Below are positions 1 to 6,319 of a stretch of 9,310 bases of DNA, in pieces (positions within the stretch are counted from its first letter, which is position 1; each line of letters opens with the position of its first letter). Source of the DNA: Megamonas hypermegale (GTDB lineage: Bacteria > Bacillota > Negativicutes > Selenomonadales > Selenomonadaceae); the NCBI GenBank assembly GCA_002314325.1, contig DCFC01000013.1, positions 118,659 to 127,968 of the forward strand. Direction: 5' to 3'. Below the pieces are notes generated by a model that was not told where the DNA came from, made no database searches, and worked only from the letters and a program-made list of their open reading frames with translations. The translations under genes were made by a program, and so were the position numbers.

Positions 1-49
1 TAAACTATTATACTGCTGGCTTAAAAGCTCGATATTTTACTAGCACAAC
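1..49. repeat. Partial copy of a dispersed structured repeat (3' part)
   Basis: This is the right-hand part of the element found complete at 2284-2406 and 6197-6319. It begins inside the right arm of the central stem, with CTATTATACTGCTGG at 5-19. It then runs through a variable GCT-containing linker into the conserved TTTTACTAGCACAAC end (35-49). The left arm, loop and left terminus lie beyond the window. The following bases, GAATAA at 50-55, also follow copy A, so the element may extend a few bases further. No gene is visible in 1-106; the rest is AT-rich. Confidence 0.8.
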
Positions 50-151
50 GAATAAGTAATATTATAATTCAATTCGACAAATTTATAAAGTAGTAATAGA
101 CAAAATTTATGATTATAATATCATTCGTTGTAATTATGTAAAAATATCTTT

Positions 152-180
152 TTGTCTTTAATCATAATATATGATAAGAT
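152..180 (+). promoter_or_regulatory. Promoter of the HipA-like gene with extended -10
   Basis: A TTGTCT -35 hexamer at 152-157 is followed by a 17-bp spacer and a TAAGAT -10 at 175-180. A TG at 172-173 makes it an extended -10. Transcription would start near 187, giving a very short leader before the Shine-Dalgarno at 194. An inverted repeat, ATCAT-N5-ATGAT (161-175), sits inside the spacer and touches the -10. A second one, ATGAT-N6-ATCAT, is at 109-124. Confidence 0.6.
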
Positions 181-204
181 TTTCGTAGAAATGAGGTGAT
201 TTCT

Positions 205-1368
205 TTGCTGTATATTTTAATGAACAAAAACCGGCCGCTCTGCAAAATTTCCATTGATACAGAAGAACATTTCCTGATTGAAAAAATTCTCGACGTTTAT
301 GCCGATAAAAAATTTTTCCCTATCGGCGTAGATATAATCGCCGGCCGGCCGCAGAAAAAAAGTCTGGCTAAATGGTGGGCGAGCAGAGCCATCCCGGGAA
401 GCCGTATCGGCGGCAACAGTTTTGAGCACCGCTACCGGATAAATCTGGCGGCACTGCCGTTTAAAAATTACGGTCTGAGCCTTTCCGACCAATACTGGAT
501 AAAGCCGGTAGACGAAACAGTGCAATGGCAGGATATTAACTTTTTTGCCAACGAATTTTCCCTCGATTTAGGTATGGCGCTGTTCGACCGTTCATACACC
601 TCCGCCAATCTCGACTATATGTCTCCCGACAGCACCTCCGACGGCATGCTGCCGAAAAAATGGATTAGAGATATGAAAACGCAGCAGACATTTTTGCTAA
701 AGGCAGGCAGCGGACCGTTTGAACAGGAGCCGTTCAATGAGGTTATCGCTTCCAAAATTTTTGAACTGCTGAACGTTGTTCCCTATGTCAAATACCGGAT
801 AATACACGAAAACGACAGATATCTGTGTTTCTGCGCAAATTTCATAACGGCGGATACGGAATTTATCACGGCTAACAGCATGTTAAGTACAAAATCCGTT
901 CTGACGACACCGCACAAGAACAATTACGATTTTTTCCTGCAATGCTGCGACGCCTATAACATTCCCCGCGCCAAAGAAACATTCGACGTCATGCTCGCCG
1001 TTGACTACATTCTTTGCAATTACGACCGCCATTTCGGCAATTTCGGCTTTATACGCAATCTGAACAATTTGGCTGAAATCCGTCCTGCGCCGATATTTGA
1101 CACGGGTAGCTGTTTATGGCACAAAGCGACACTCAATGAAATCGGCAGAAATTTTGAAGCCCGCTCTTTCTGTTCCACGCAGGATGAAAACGCCCGCCTT
1201 ATCACGCATTTCGATTTACTTGATTTAAGCAAACTAATAGATATCGATGATTTAATCAAAACCGAATTGCAGAAAAATATCAATCTGCCCGAAAGACGCA
1301 TAGATTTAATCGCCGCTGCCGCCAAAGAGCAACTGCGCAAGTTGCAAAATATAAAAGATGGCAAATAA
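205..1368 (+). CDS. Orphan HipA-like Ser/Thr kinase-fold protein
   Basis: I choose TTG at 205 (387 aa). GAGGTGAT at 194-200 is then properly spaced, almost the same arrangement as in front of dut; a GTG at 196 would overlap it. The N-terminal ~100 residues resemble the module that precedes the kinase in Firmicutes HipA-like proteins (LPIG-like FPIGVD, then KKSLAKWWASRAIPGSR). The C-terminal part carries kinase landmarks. These are FLLKAG (Lys166, nucleotide binding), EPFNEVIASKIFELL (near 174-189), the catalytic loop NYDRHFGN (Asp274, Asn279) and the metal-binding FDTGS (Asp299). E. coli HipA phosphorylates glutamyl-tRNA synthetase, but the target of this branch is not established here. No HipB-like DNA-binding partner is encoded on either side within the window, so this is a solo gene or the partner lies further left. 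The key catalytic residues are present, so an active kinase is likely. Assigning it as a toxin would be inference. Confidence 0.8.
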   Translation: MLYILMNKNRPLCKISIDTEEHFLIEKILDVYADKKFFPIGVDIIAGRPQKKSLAKWWASRAIPGSRIGGNSFEHRYRINLAALPFKNYGLSLSDQYWIKPVDETVQWQDINFFANEFSLDLGMALFDRSYTSANLDYMSPDSTSDGMLPKKWIRDMKTQQTFLLKAGSGPFEQEPFNEVIASKIFELLNVVPYVKYRIIHENDRYLCFCANFITADTEFITANSMLSTKSVLTTPHKNNYDFFLQCCDAYNIPRAKETFDVMLAVDYILCNYDRHFGNFGFIRNLNNLAEIRPAPIFDTGSCLWHKATLNEIGRNFEARSFCSTQDENARLITHFDLLDLSKLIDIDDLIKTELQKNINLPERRIDLIAAAAKEQLRKLQNIKDGK

Positions 1369-1420
1369 AAAACTTCAACAAACAGGGTATCAGCTGAACT
1401 CCGTTTGTTGAAGTTTTATT
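1369..1420. terminator. Bidirectional terminator between convergent genes
   Basis: The arm AAAACTTCAACAAAC (1369-1383) pairs with GTTTGTTGAAGTTTT (1403-1417) around a 19-nt loop. A-rich sequence lies on the left and T-rich sequence on the right, so the hairpin can end transcription from both the HipA-like gene (+) and the DUF368 gene (-). Confidence 0.8.
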
Positions 1421-1428
1421 TTTCTATT

Positions 1429-2235
1429 TTAATTATCTTTCGAAGAAATGTATTTTATAATACCGAAGCCCAATACTAAAGCTATCATGCAGATGATAAT
1501 CTCACTGCCCGCCGGAATGCCCGGATACAGTTCCAAAAGCGAACCGAGGATAAAGCCGAGTATCACCAGAAACGTCGGGCGCGGGTGTTCGTTCATGAGC
1601 TTTTCCAGCAGTTTCGTCGTAAGCAGGATACCAGCGACAAGCCCGAAACCGAGCGGCAGCAGAAACGGCAGATAAAATTCCGACGCGGCACGCATTGTTT
1701 CATCGTACAAGCCCAGCAGCAACAGCATATACGAAACGCTTATGCCCGGCAGAACAAGTGCAATCGCCGCAATGAAACCGGCGATTACCAGCATCAGATA
1801 CGTATACCAGTCCGCTCCCTCGTCGGCAGTAACTGTGCTTATCGGCGTCGTTTCAAAAAAGAACACGATGAGAAAACCAAGCACGATATACACTGGCGTC
1901 GTCCAGGAAAAATACGTGATTTGCGCCTGACGGAGCATGAGCGGCACGCTTCCCGCCACGGCTCCCATGAAAAAATACAGCATCGGCATCGGATATGTCT
2001 CGATTAAATGCAAAATCGGTTTGGAAAATGACACGATACCGAGCAGTGAACCGGCTAAAAAGACGGACAGAAAAAAAGTGTTGCGCAGTTTGTCCTTCAT
2101 AAACGAGCTTACGGCATGTATCAGTTTCGTGTAAATCCCCAATATCATGGCCATAGAGCCGCCGCTGACGCCCGGCACTAGCATGGTGCTGCCGACAATC
2201 AAACTCTTGCCGAAAGTAATAAAGTAATGCTTCAT
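1429..2235 (-). CDS. DUF368 membrane protein, probable undecaprenyl-phosphate translocase
   Basis: A 268-aa polytopic membrane protein with about eight hydrophobic segments. It shows the duplicated family signature: VPGVSGGSMAMILGIY near residues 20-35 and the related LPGISVSYMLLLLGLY near 162-177. This indicates two inverted structural repeats. DUF368 proteins (PopT in Staphylococcus aureus, and a Vibrio cholerae homologue) are reported to return undecaprenyl phosphate to the cytoplasmic face of the membrane, recycling the lipid carrier for peptidoglycan and other envelope polymers. The ATG at 2235 is the only plausible start: an in-frame stop lies just upstream. The nearest Shine-Dalgarno (AAGGA) is about 13 nt away, longer than ideal, so translation may be modest. 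The gene stands alone on the minus strand, convergent with the HipA-like gene. The family assignment is firm. The transport role is carried over from homologues. Confidence 0.88.
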   Translation of the reverse strand: MKHYFITFGKSLIVGSTMLVPGVSGGSMAMILGIYTKLIHAVSSFMKDKLRNTFFLSVFLAGSLLGIVSFSKPILHLIETYPMPMLYFFMGAVAGSVPLMLRQAQITYFSWTTPVYIVLGFLIVFFFETTPISTVTADEGADWYTYLMLVIAGFIAAIALVLPGISVSYMLLLLGLYDETMRAASEFYLPFLLPLGFGLVAGILLTTKLLEKLMNEHPRPTFLVILGFILGSLLELYPGIPAGSEIIICMIALVLGFGIIKYISSKDN

Positions 2236-2283
2236 AGATTATATACAATCCTTTCCCTTAAATATCATAAAATATAAAAATTT

Positions 2284-2406
2284 GTTATGCTAGTTGATTT
2301 CTAAAGCAGTATAATAGGTTATATTTAGTGAGGGTTAAGTGGCAACATCGAACAAATATAACCTATTATACTGCTGGTTAACGGCTAGATGTTTTACTAA
2401 CACAAT
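2284..2406. repeat. Structured dispersed repeat, copy A (123 bp)
   Basis: The central stem is perfect over 21 bp: 2306-2326 pairs with 2354-2374. It encloses a 27-nt loop at 2327-2353 (GTGAGGGTTAAGTGG, CAACATCGAAC). The flanks form an outer stem, 2284-2294 with 2396-2406, made of a TATGCTAGT-like left end and ACTAACACAAT on the right. This outer stem has two A/C oppositions that become G-U if the minus strand is transcribed. Length and plan match copy B (6197-6319). It lies between the DUF368 gene and the dusB terminator. No T-tract follows either arm, so it is not a factor-independent terminator. Confidence 0.85.
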
Positions 2407-2420
2407 GAATAAAATATAAA

Positions 2421-2454
2421 GAAAAAGGCATAGCCTATTGGTTATGTCTTTTTC
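2421..2454 (-). terminator. Terminator of the birA-coaX-dusB operon
   Basis: A 15-bp hairpin starts 11 nt past the dusB stop on the minus strand. 2421-2435 pairs with 2440-2454 around a TATT loop, with two G-T wobbles. On the minus strand it ends in CCTTTTTC and runs into TTTATATTTT, a typical factor-independent terminator. It separates dusB from repeat copy A. Confidence 0.85.
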
Positions 2455-2465
2455 TCAAAAATCTA

Positions 2466-3422
2466 TCACATAGTTTTTAATATCTCAATAAAATCCTGTC
2501 TTGTCTGGGCTGCATTGAAGCGCTGGCGCAGTTTGGCACTGCCCGGCAGCCCGTGCGTGTACCATGTGGCGTGTTTGCGCATTTCGCGCGGACCGATATA
2601 ATCGCCTTTCCATTTTAAGAGCATATCGAGATGTTCCAAAATGACGGCGCGCCGCTCGTCCATTGTCGGCTCTCCCGGGTCCACACCGGTGAACAGAAAT
2701 TCCTTGAAGCGGCGAAAAATCCACGGATTGCCCTGCGCTCCCCTGCCTATCATGACGGCGTCGCAGCCGGTACGGGCGAAAATATTCTGCAAATCGCGGC
2801 ACGTTCTGACATCGCCGTTGCCGATTACGGGAATATCCACGGCATTTTTCACCTCACGGATTATATCCCAGTCGGCATGGCCGCGGTAAAATTCCTCGCG
2901 CGTCCTGCCGTGCACAGCTACGGCATCAAGTCCCGCTTTCTGTGCAAGACATGCCATTTCCACCACGTTGCAGTGCTCGCTGTCCCAGCCTTTGCGCATC
3001 TTTACTGTTACGGGCATATTCTTCACTGCTTCGCGCGTCGCGCACATTATTTCGTAAGCAAGCGACGGATTTTTCATGAGCGCTGAGCCTTCGTTGTTGC
3101 GCACGATTTTCGGCGCGGGACAGCCCATGTTTATGTCTATCATGTCGCAGCATTCAAGCGAAGCCACGTACTGCGCCGCTTTGTACATGCGTTCCGGGTC
3201 GCTGCTGAACAGCTGTATCGCTATCGGCCGCTCCTCCGGCACTGTCTTGAGCATTTCCAGCGTGCGCTCATTGCGGAAATTAATTCCCTGGTCGCTGACC
3301 ATTTCCGAATACACAAGACCGCAGCCCATGCGCTGCGCCAGTATGCAGTAAGCCGTATCCGTGACACCAGCCATCGGTGCTAAAAATACAGGCGTAGTTA
3401 TTTCAAGGTTTCCTATTTTCAT
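2466..3422 (-). CDS. dusB: tRNA-dihydrouridine synthase (DusB family)
   Basis: A 318-aa FMN enzyme that reduces uridine to dihydrouridine in tRNA using NADPH. The TIM-barrel landmarks are in order: [15 protein letters not shown] (11-25, FMN site), INMGCPAPK with catalytic Cys101, KMRKGW (Lys141), [16 protein letters not shown] (170-185), IGNGDV (200-205) and the FMN-phosphate loop [13 protein letters not shown] (224-236). A helical tRNA-binding domain ends with [19 protein letters not shown] (281-299). Length matches the DusB group (about 320 aa). It is the last gene of the birA-coaX-dusB operon. Its ATG overlaps the coaX stop as ATGA, and I see no Shine-Dalgarno in front of it, so translation probably depends on ribosomes finishing coaX. 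The exact tRNA position modified is inferred from family, not shown by the sequence. Confidence 0.95.
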   Translation of the reverse strand: MKIGNLEITTPVFLAPMAGVTDTAYCILAQRMGCGLVYSEMVSDQGINFRNERTLEMLKTVPEERPIAIQLFSSDPERMYKAAQYVASLECCDMIDINMGCPAPKIVRNNEGSALMKNPSLAYEIMCATREAVKNMPVTVKMRKGWDSEHCNVVEMACLAQKAGLDAVAVHGRTREEFYRGHADWDIIREVKNAVDIPVIGNGDVRTCRDLQNIFARTGCDAVMIGRGAQGNPWIFRRFKEFLFTGVDPGEPTMDERRAVILEHLDMLLKWKGDYIGPREMRKHATWYTHGLPGSAKLRQRFNAAQTRQDFIEILKTM

Positions 3423-4246
3423 GCGTTGTTGTTAGACTGTGCAGCCTGTGCTTTCAGTCTTTCCAAATACCCCCTTCTGGCAATGGCATTGCGTTCGTAC
3501 AGCACCCGCAGACCGGTCAGAGTCAGAAAATGGTCTGTCTTGTCGATAGTGGTCGATTCTTTGGCAATCATGCGCGCCAGTCCGCCCGTCGCGATTACTT
3601 TCATGTCCTTGCCGTATTCCTTCTTTATGCGGTTGACAATGCCGTCAATCTGTCCTACAGCACCGTAAATAATACCGGACTGCATATTCGTAATCGTGTT
3701 GTGGCAGATTACCGTTTTCGGCGTGACAAGCTCGATACGCGGCAGATTGGCAGCTTTCTGGAACAGCGCGTCCGCCGACATGCCGATACCCGGTGCGATT
3801 ACCCCACCGAGAAAATCACCTTTTTCATTGACTACATCAAATGTCGTCGCCGTGCCGATATCCACGACAATCAGAGGGCCGCCGTACTGTTCAAATGCCC
3901 CTACGACATTGACGATACGGTCGGCACCCAAAAGGCGCGGATTTTCATACACGAGTCGGATACCCGTTTTAATACCCGGGCCGACGAGCAGCGGTCTTAT
4001 TTTAAAATAGCGCTCGCACATCTTGCTGAGCGGAATAACGAGCGGCGGCACAACCGAGGAAATGATGATATCATCTATATCGGTCATTTTTATCCCCTGA
4101 AAACGGAACAGCTCATTTATCAGCATACCGTACTCATCGCCGGTCTTTTGCCGGTCGGTGGAAATTCGCCAGTGGTAGCACAGTTTTTTCCCTTCATATG
4201 CTCCCATAACAATGTTGCTGTTGCCAATATCAAAAACTAATAGCAT
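3419..4246 (-). CDS. coaX: Type III pantothenate kinase
   Basis: 275 aa from the ATG at 4246. It catalyses ATP-dependent phosphorylation of pantothenate, the first step of coenzyme A synthesis, in the cytosol. The ASKHA-fold motifs are all present: LVFDIGNSN (3-11, phosphate 1), LLGADR with catalytic Asp109, [14 protein letters not shown] (126-139, phosphate 2), GGVIAPG (147-153) and ATGG (219-222). An ATG 12 nt further upstream (4258) also opens the frame. However, it is immediately followed by GGAGGAG, which is clearly the Shine-Dalgarno for the 4246 ATG, and CoaX proteins typically begin MLLVxDxGN. The gene sits 28 nt downstream of birA and overlaps dusB by 4 nt, so all three are co-transcribed. 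CoaX enzymes of this type resist feedback by CoA and need a monovalent cation; that is family knowledge. Confidence 0.96.
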   Translation of the reverse strand: MLLVFDIGNSNIVMGAYEGKKLCYHWRISTDRQKTGDEYGMLINELFRFQGIKMTDIDDIIISSVVPPLVIPLSKMCERYFKIRPLLVGPGIKTGIRLVYENPRLLGADRIVNVVGAFEQYGGPLIVVDIGTATTFDVVNEKGDFLGGVIAPGIGMSADALFQKAANLPRIELVTPKTVICHNTITNMQSGIIYGAVGQIDGIVNRIKKEYGKDMKVIATGGLARMIAKESTTIDKTDHFLTLTGLRVLYERNAIARRGYLERLKAQAAQSNNNA

Positions 4247-4274
4247 TTTCTCCTCCATCTGCGAGTTTAGCGGT

Positions 4275-5246
4275 TCATCTAGGCCGTATCGACACGTCGC
4301 CTGCTAACACGCGTTTTATTTGTCCATTTATTTTTACAAGTAATGCACCGTCGTCATCAATGTCCACAGCTTCTCCGTATGTAACATCATTTCCGCTGAT
4401 TACTTTTATTTCCTGATTTAAGGTAATCGAATATTTTCGCCATTCATCAAGGATTGGTGCAAAACTCTGCTTCTGTGCCATTATATATAATTGTTCCAGA
4501 TGATACAAGAGTTTATTTAAAAGTTCCAGACGCGAAACTTTCTTGCCCGTTATCTGGCTCAGCGACGTCATAATATCCCGGATATCCTCCGGCGTTTCCT
4601 CAACGGAAATATTCACATCAATCCCGATACCGAGGACGATATAATTAATGCGTTCCATTTCCGCACTCATTTCCGTCAGAATACCGACAAGCTTCTTGCC
4701 GTTGTACAGGATATCATTCGGCCACTTGATGCCGACTTTAACGCCCGTAACGTCGTAAATGGCTTTCGTTACCGCCACAGCCGCCAGCAAAGTGCATTTC
4801 GGTGCTTCCTGCGGCAGAAAATCGGGACGCAGTATCACCGAAAACCAGATGCCTTTATATTTGGGGCAGAAAAACGACCGCGACAGACGGCCTCTGCCGC
4901 CATTTTGCTCCTCGCTGATGACGATTGTCCCGTCTACAGCTCCGTCCAGAGCCAGTTTTTTCGCCTGATTGTTCGTCGAATCCGTCGTCGTGAAATATTT
5001 TATATCAGAACCCAGTATCTTCGTGGACAGAGAATTTTTCACTTCCTCCGCCGACAGTAAATCGGGTGAATGCAGCAGCCGGTAACCGTTTCGCGGCACG
5101 CTTTCAATATCGTAGCCGCTGTCGCGCAATGCTTTTATATGCTTCCAAATAGCAGTACGCGATACATTCAATGTTTCTGCCAGATATTCTCCCGACAGAA
5201 AATTGTCGCCGGCTTGCTTTAACAAATTCAAAATCTGTGAACGCAT
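4275..5246 (-). CDS. birA: Biotin-[acetyl-CoA-carboxylase] ligase / biotin repressor
   Basis: 323 aa from the ATG at 5246, which has AGAGG seven bases upstream (5254-5258). A GTG at 5276 would add ten residues with no clear ribosome site. Residues ~15-40 ([19 protein letters not shown]) are a winged helix-turn-helix, so this is the bifunctional form that can also repress biotin genes. The ligase domain follows: [10 protein letters not shown] (87-96), NGGRGR (115-120, biotinyl-AMP loop), [16 protein letters not shown] (174-180), [10 protein letters not shown] with catalytic Lys185, and LGIGIDVN. The C-terminal ~50 residues form the usual SH3-like domain ([16 protein letters not shown]). It activates biotin with ATP and attaches it to carboxylase carrier proteins. 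It is the first gene of birA-coaX-dusB. No biotin synthesis or uptake gene and no convincing BirA operator lies in the window. Confidence 0.95.
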   Translation of the reverse strand: MRSQILNLLKQAGDNFLSGEYLAETLNVSRTAIWKHIKALRDSGYDIESVPRNGYRLLHSPDLLSAEEVKNSLSTKILGSDIKYFTTTDSTNNQAKKLALDGAVDGTIVISEEQNGGRGRLSRSFFCPKYKGIWFSVILRPDFLPQEAPKCTLLAAVAVTKAIYDVTGVKVGIKWPNDILYNGKKLVGILTEMSAEMERINYIVLGIGIDVNISVEETPEDIRDIMTSLSQITGKKVSRLELLNKLLYHLEQLYIMAQKQSFAPILDEWRKYSITLNQEIKVISGNDVTYGEAVDIDDDGALLVKINGQIKRVLAGDVSIRPR

Positions 5247-5295
5247 GGCACAGCCTCTTTTCTCCAAAAATAACACTTAATAATTTCTAACCTAT

Positions 5296-5324
5296 ATAAT
5301 ATCTTATGCAGGCAAGATACGCAA
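5296..5324 (-). promoter_or_regulatory. Candidate promoter of birA-coaX-dusB
   Basis: On the minus strand a TTGCGT -35 (5319-5324) is followed by a 17-bp spacer and a TATTAT -10 (5296-5301). Transcription would start near 5289, about 43 nt upstream of the birA ATG. The -35 is only partly consensus. Confidence 0.45.
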
Positions 5325-5357
5325 CAAATTCAGTAAATTTTTCGTAAAAAAAGGATT

Positions 5358-5387
5358 TTGACTACCTTTTCGCTAATTAAATATACA
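5358..5387 (+). promoter_or_regulatory. Promoter of the ASCH-domain gene
   Basis: TTGACT at 5358-5363 and TATACA at 5382-5387 are separated by 18 bp. The start would be near 5394, leaving a leader of about 38 nt. It is divergent from the birA promoter candidate, with about 35 bp between the two. Confidence 0.6.
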
Positions 5388-5431
5388 AACCAAAAAATTA
5401 AAATCAAATCATTATATAGGAGATGAATTTT

Positions 5432-5776
5432 ATGATGTCATTGAATTTCCAGGCGCCGAAACACGAAAAACTGCTCATGGCGCGCAAAAAAAACTGCACC
5501 GTCCGTTTGGGCGACGTCCGCAAACAGTATCCGGAAAGCTCCATCGTCTGGATTACGACCGGCAAAAAGTACGAAGTGAAGAAAAAACTCTACACGGCTT
5601 TCATTGATAAAGTGCGCGTAAAGAAATTTTCCGAGCTGACGTCCGCCGATTTGGGTCATCAAAATCCGGAGATAAACACGACGGAAGGTCTGCGCCTCGA
5701 TTTTGAAGAAATTTACAAACGCCGTATCACTATGGATGATATCGTTACCGTAATTTATTTCTCCGAAGTCCTCTAA
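5432..5776 (+). CDS. Small ASCH-domain (PUA-like) protein
   Basis: 114 aa from the ATG at 5432, which has AGGAG (5418-5422) nine bases upstream. An ATG at 5423 abuts that site and is unlikely to be used. The whole chain looks like one ASCH domain, a PUA-related beta-barrel linked to RNA binding or modified-nucleoside chemistry. It has an N-terminal MARKKNCTVRLGD (16-28), matching the family's GxKxxTxRxGD pattern. Then come a central beta segment (KKLYTAFIDKVRVKKFSELTSADL, ending near 74), Glu85, and a closing MDDIVTVIYFSEV. The best studied relative, YqfB, hydrolyses N4-acetylcytidine using a Lys/Thr/Glu set. Similar residues are here (Lys19 or 20, Thr23, Glu85), but I cannot claim that activity. 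The gene is monocistronic, with its own promoter and terminator, between birA and two tRNA genes. Confidence 0.7.
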   Translation: MMSLNFQAPKHEKLLMARKKNCTVRLGDVRKQYPESSIVWITTGKKYEVKKKLYTAFIDKVRVKKFSELTSADLGHQNPEINTTEGLRLDFEEIYKRRITMDDIVTVIYFSEVL

Positions 5777-5796
5777 TTCTGCAGAAAAATTTTTAT

Positions 5797-5834
5797 AAAA
5801 AGCCGTAACGGAAAAATTTCCGTGCGGCTTTTTC
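5797..5834 (+). terminator. Terminator after the ASCH-domain gene
   Basis: AAAAAGCCG (5797-5805) pairs with CGGCTTTTT (5825-5833). An inner ACGGAAA/TTTCCGT stem (5808-5814 with 5817-5823) extends it. The T run at 5829-5833 completes a factor-independent terminator 20 nt past the stop codon. Confidence 0.85.
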
Positions 5835-5907
5835 TCTGACGAAAGCCTTGCCGTTAAAGCGTTTATCCCTAAAAATACACAAACTGAAAAATTTTTTAAA
5901 AAAGTTG

Positions 5908-5936
5908 TTGACAAAACCATATGGTATGGATATAAT
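5908..5936 (+). promoter_or_regulatory. Perfect consensus promoter of the tRNA operon
   Basis: TTGACA (5908-5913), exactly 17 bp, then TATAAT (5931-5936): both hexamers and the spacing match the housekeeping sigma consensus. The spacer holds an 8-bp palindrome CCATATGG (5917-5924). The start should be near 5943, about 36 nt before tRNA-Gly. Strong constitutive promoters of this kind are typical of stable RNA genes. Confidence 0.92.
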
Positions 5937-5944
5937 AATACATG

Positions 5945-5959
5945 TCGCTGATACAGCGA
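5945..5959 (+). other. 5' leader hairpin of the tRNA precursor
   Basis: TCGCTG (5945-5950) and CAGCGA (5954-5959) form a perfect 6-bp stem with an ATA loop. It would sit at or within two bases of the predicted 5' end of the tRNA-Gly/tRNA-Cys precursor. It could guard the nascent 5' end until RNase P removes the leader. The structure is visible; the role is inference. Confidence 0.5.
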
Positions 5960-5978
5960 AGCAAAAAACAAGTCAAAT

Positions 5979-6053
5979 GCGGAAGTAGCTCAGTGGTAGA
6001 GCACCACCTTGCCAAGGTGGGGGTCGCGAGTTCGAGCCTCGTTTTCCGCTCCA
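5979..6053 (+). tRNA. tRNA-Gly, anticodon GCC
   Basis: A full cloverleaf. The acceptor is GCGGAAG (5979-5985) with TTTCCGC (6043-6049), including one G-T pair. The D stem is GCTC/GAGC. The anticodon stem CCACC/GGTGG encloses TTGCCAA, with anticodon GCC at 6011-6013. The T arm is GCGAG-TTCGAGC-CTCGT (6026-6042). The discriminator base is T6050 and CCA is encoded at 6051-6053. It reads GGC/GGU codons. Confidence 0.97.
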
Positions 6054-6056
6054 GAC

Positions 6057-6131
<75 letters not shown>

Positions 6132-6143
6132 AACGAAGATAAC

Positions 6144-6172
6144 GCACTGTGTATATGCACAGTGCTTTTTTT
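6144..6172 (+). terminator. Terminator of the tRNA operon
   Basis: GCACTGTG (6144-6151) pairs with CACAGTGC (6158-6165) around a 6-nt loop and is followed by seven T residues (6166-6172). It is a strong factor-independent terminator 13 nt after tRNA-Cys. It isolates the tRNAs from repeat copy B and dut. Confidence 0.93.
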
Positions 6173-6196
6173 GTATTCTGAATAAAATTTAATCCT

Positions 6197-6319
6197 ATTG
6201 TGCCGGTTAATTTTCTACAGCAGTATAATACTTTATATTAAGTGAGGTTAAGTGCCAACATCGAACGAATATAAAGTATTATACTGCTGATTACAGGCTC
6301 AGTGTTTTACCAGCACAAT
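6197..6319. repeat. Structured dispersed repeat, copy B (123 bp)
   Basis: The central stem is perfect over 22 bp: 6218-6239 pairs with 6268-6289. It surrounds a 28-nt loop (6240-6267: AAGTGAGGTTAAGTGCC, AACATCGAACG). Terminal inverted repeats ATTGTGCCGGT (6197-6207) and ACCAGCACAAT (6309-6319) pair over 11 bp with one C/A opposition, which becomes G-U on the minus strand. Compared with copy A, stem pairs 6231-6276 and 6232-6275 are C-G and T-A where A has G-C and G-C, so pairing is kept. The element ends 31 nt before the dut start codon and occupies most of the gap between the tRNA terminator and dut. Confidence 0.88.

Noticed and set aside
2306..2374. Central stem of the repeat as a factor-independent terminator
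   Set aside because: Neither arm is followed by a T-tract (GCTGGTTAACGG follows on the right). In both intact copies a genuine terminator is already present close by, at 2421-2454 and 6144-6172.
2377..2382. GTTAAC as half of a BirA operator
   Set aside because: Only a single half-site is visible in the repeat. No spaced partner is present, copy B does not keep it, and no biotin gene is adjacent.
3530..4240. 236-codon open frame on the plus strand opposite coaX
   Set aside because: It lies fully antisense to coaX, whose motifs are complete. The translation is rich in Arg, His and Asn with no recognisable domain, and no ribosome site precedes it.
4247..4258. Upstream ATG (4258) as the coaX start
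   Set aside because: The bases right after it are GGAGGAG, the Shine-Dalgarno for the ATG at 4246. Starting at 4258 would add MEEK before the conserved N-terminus.
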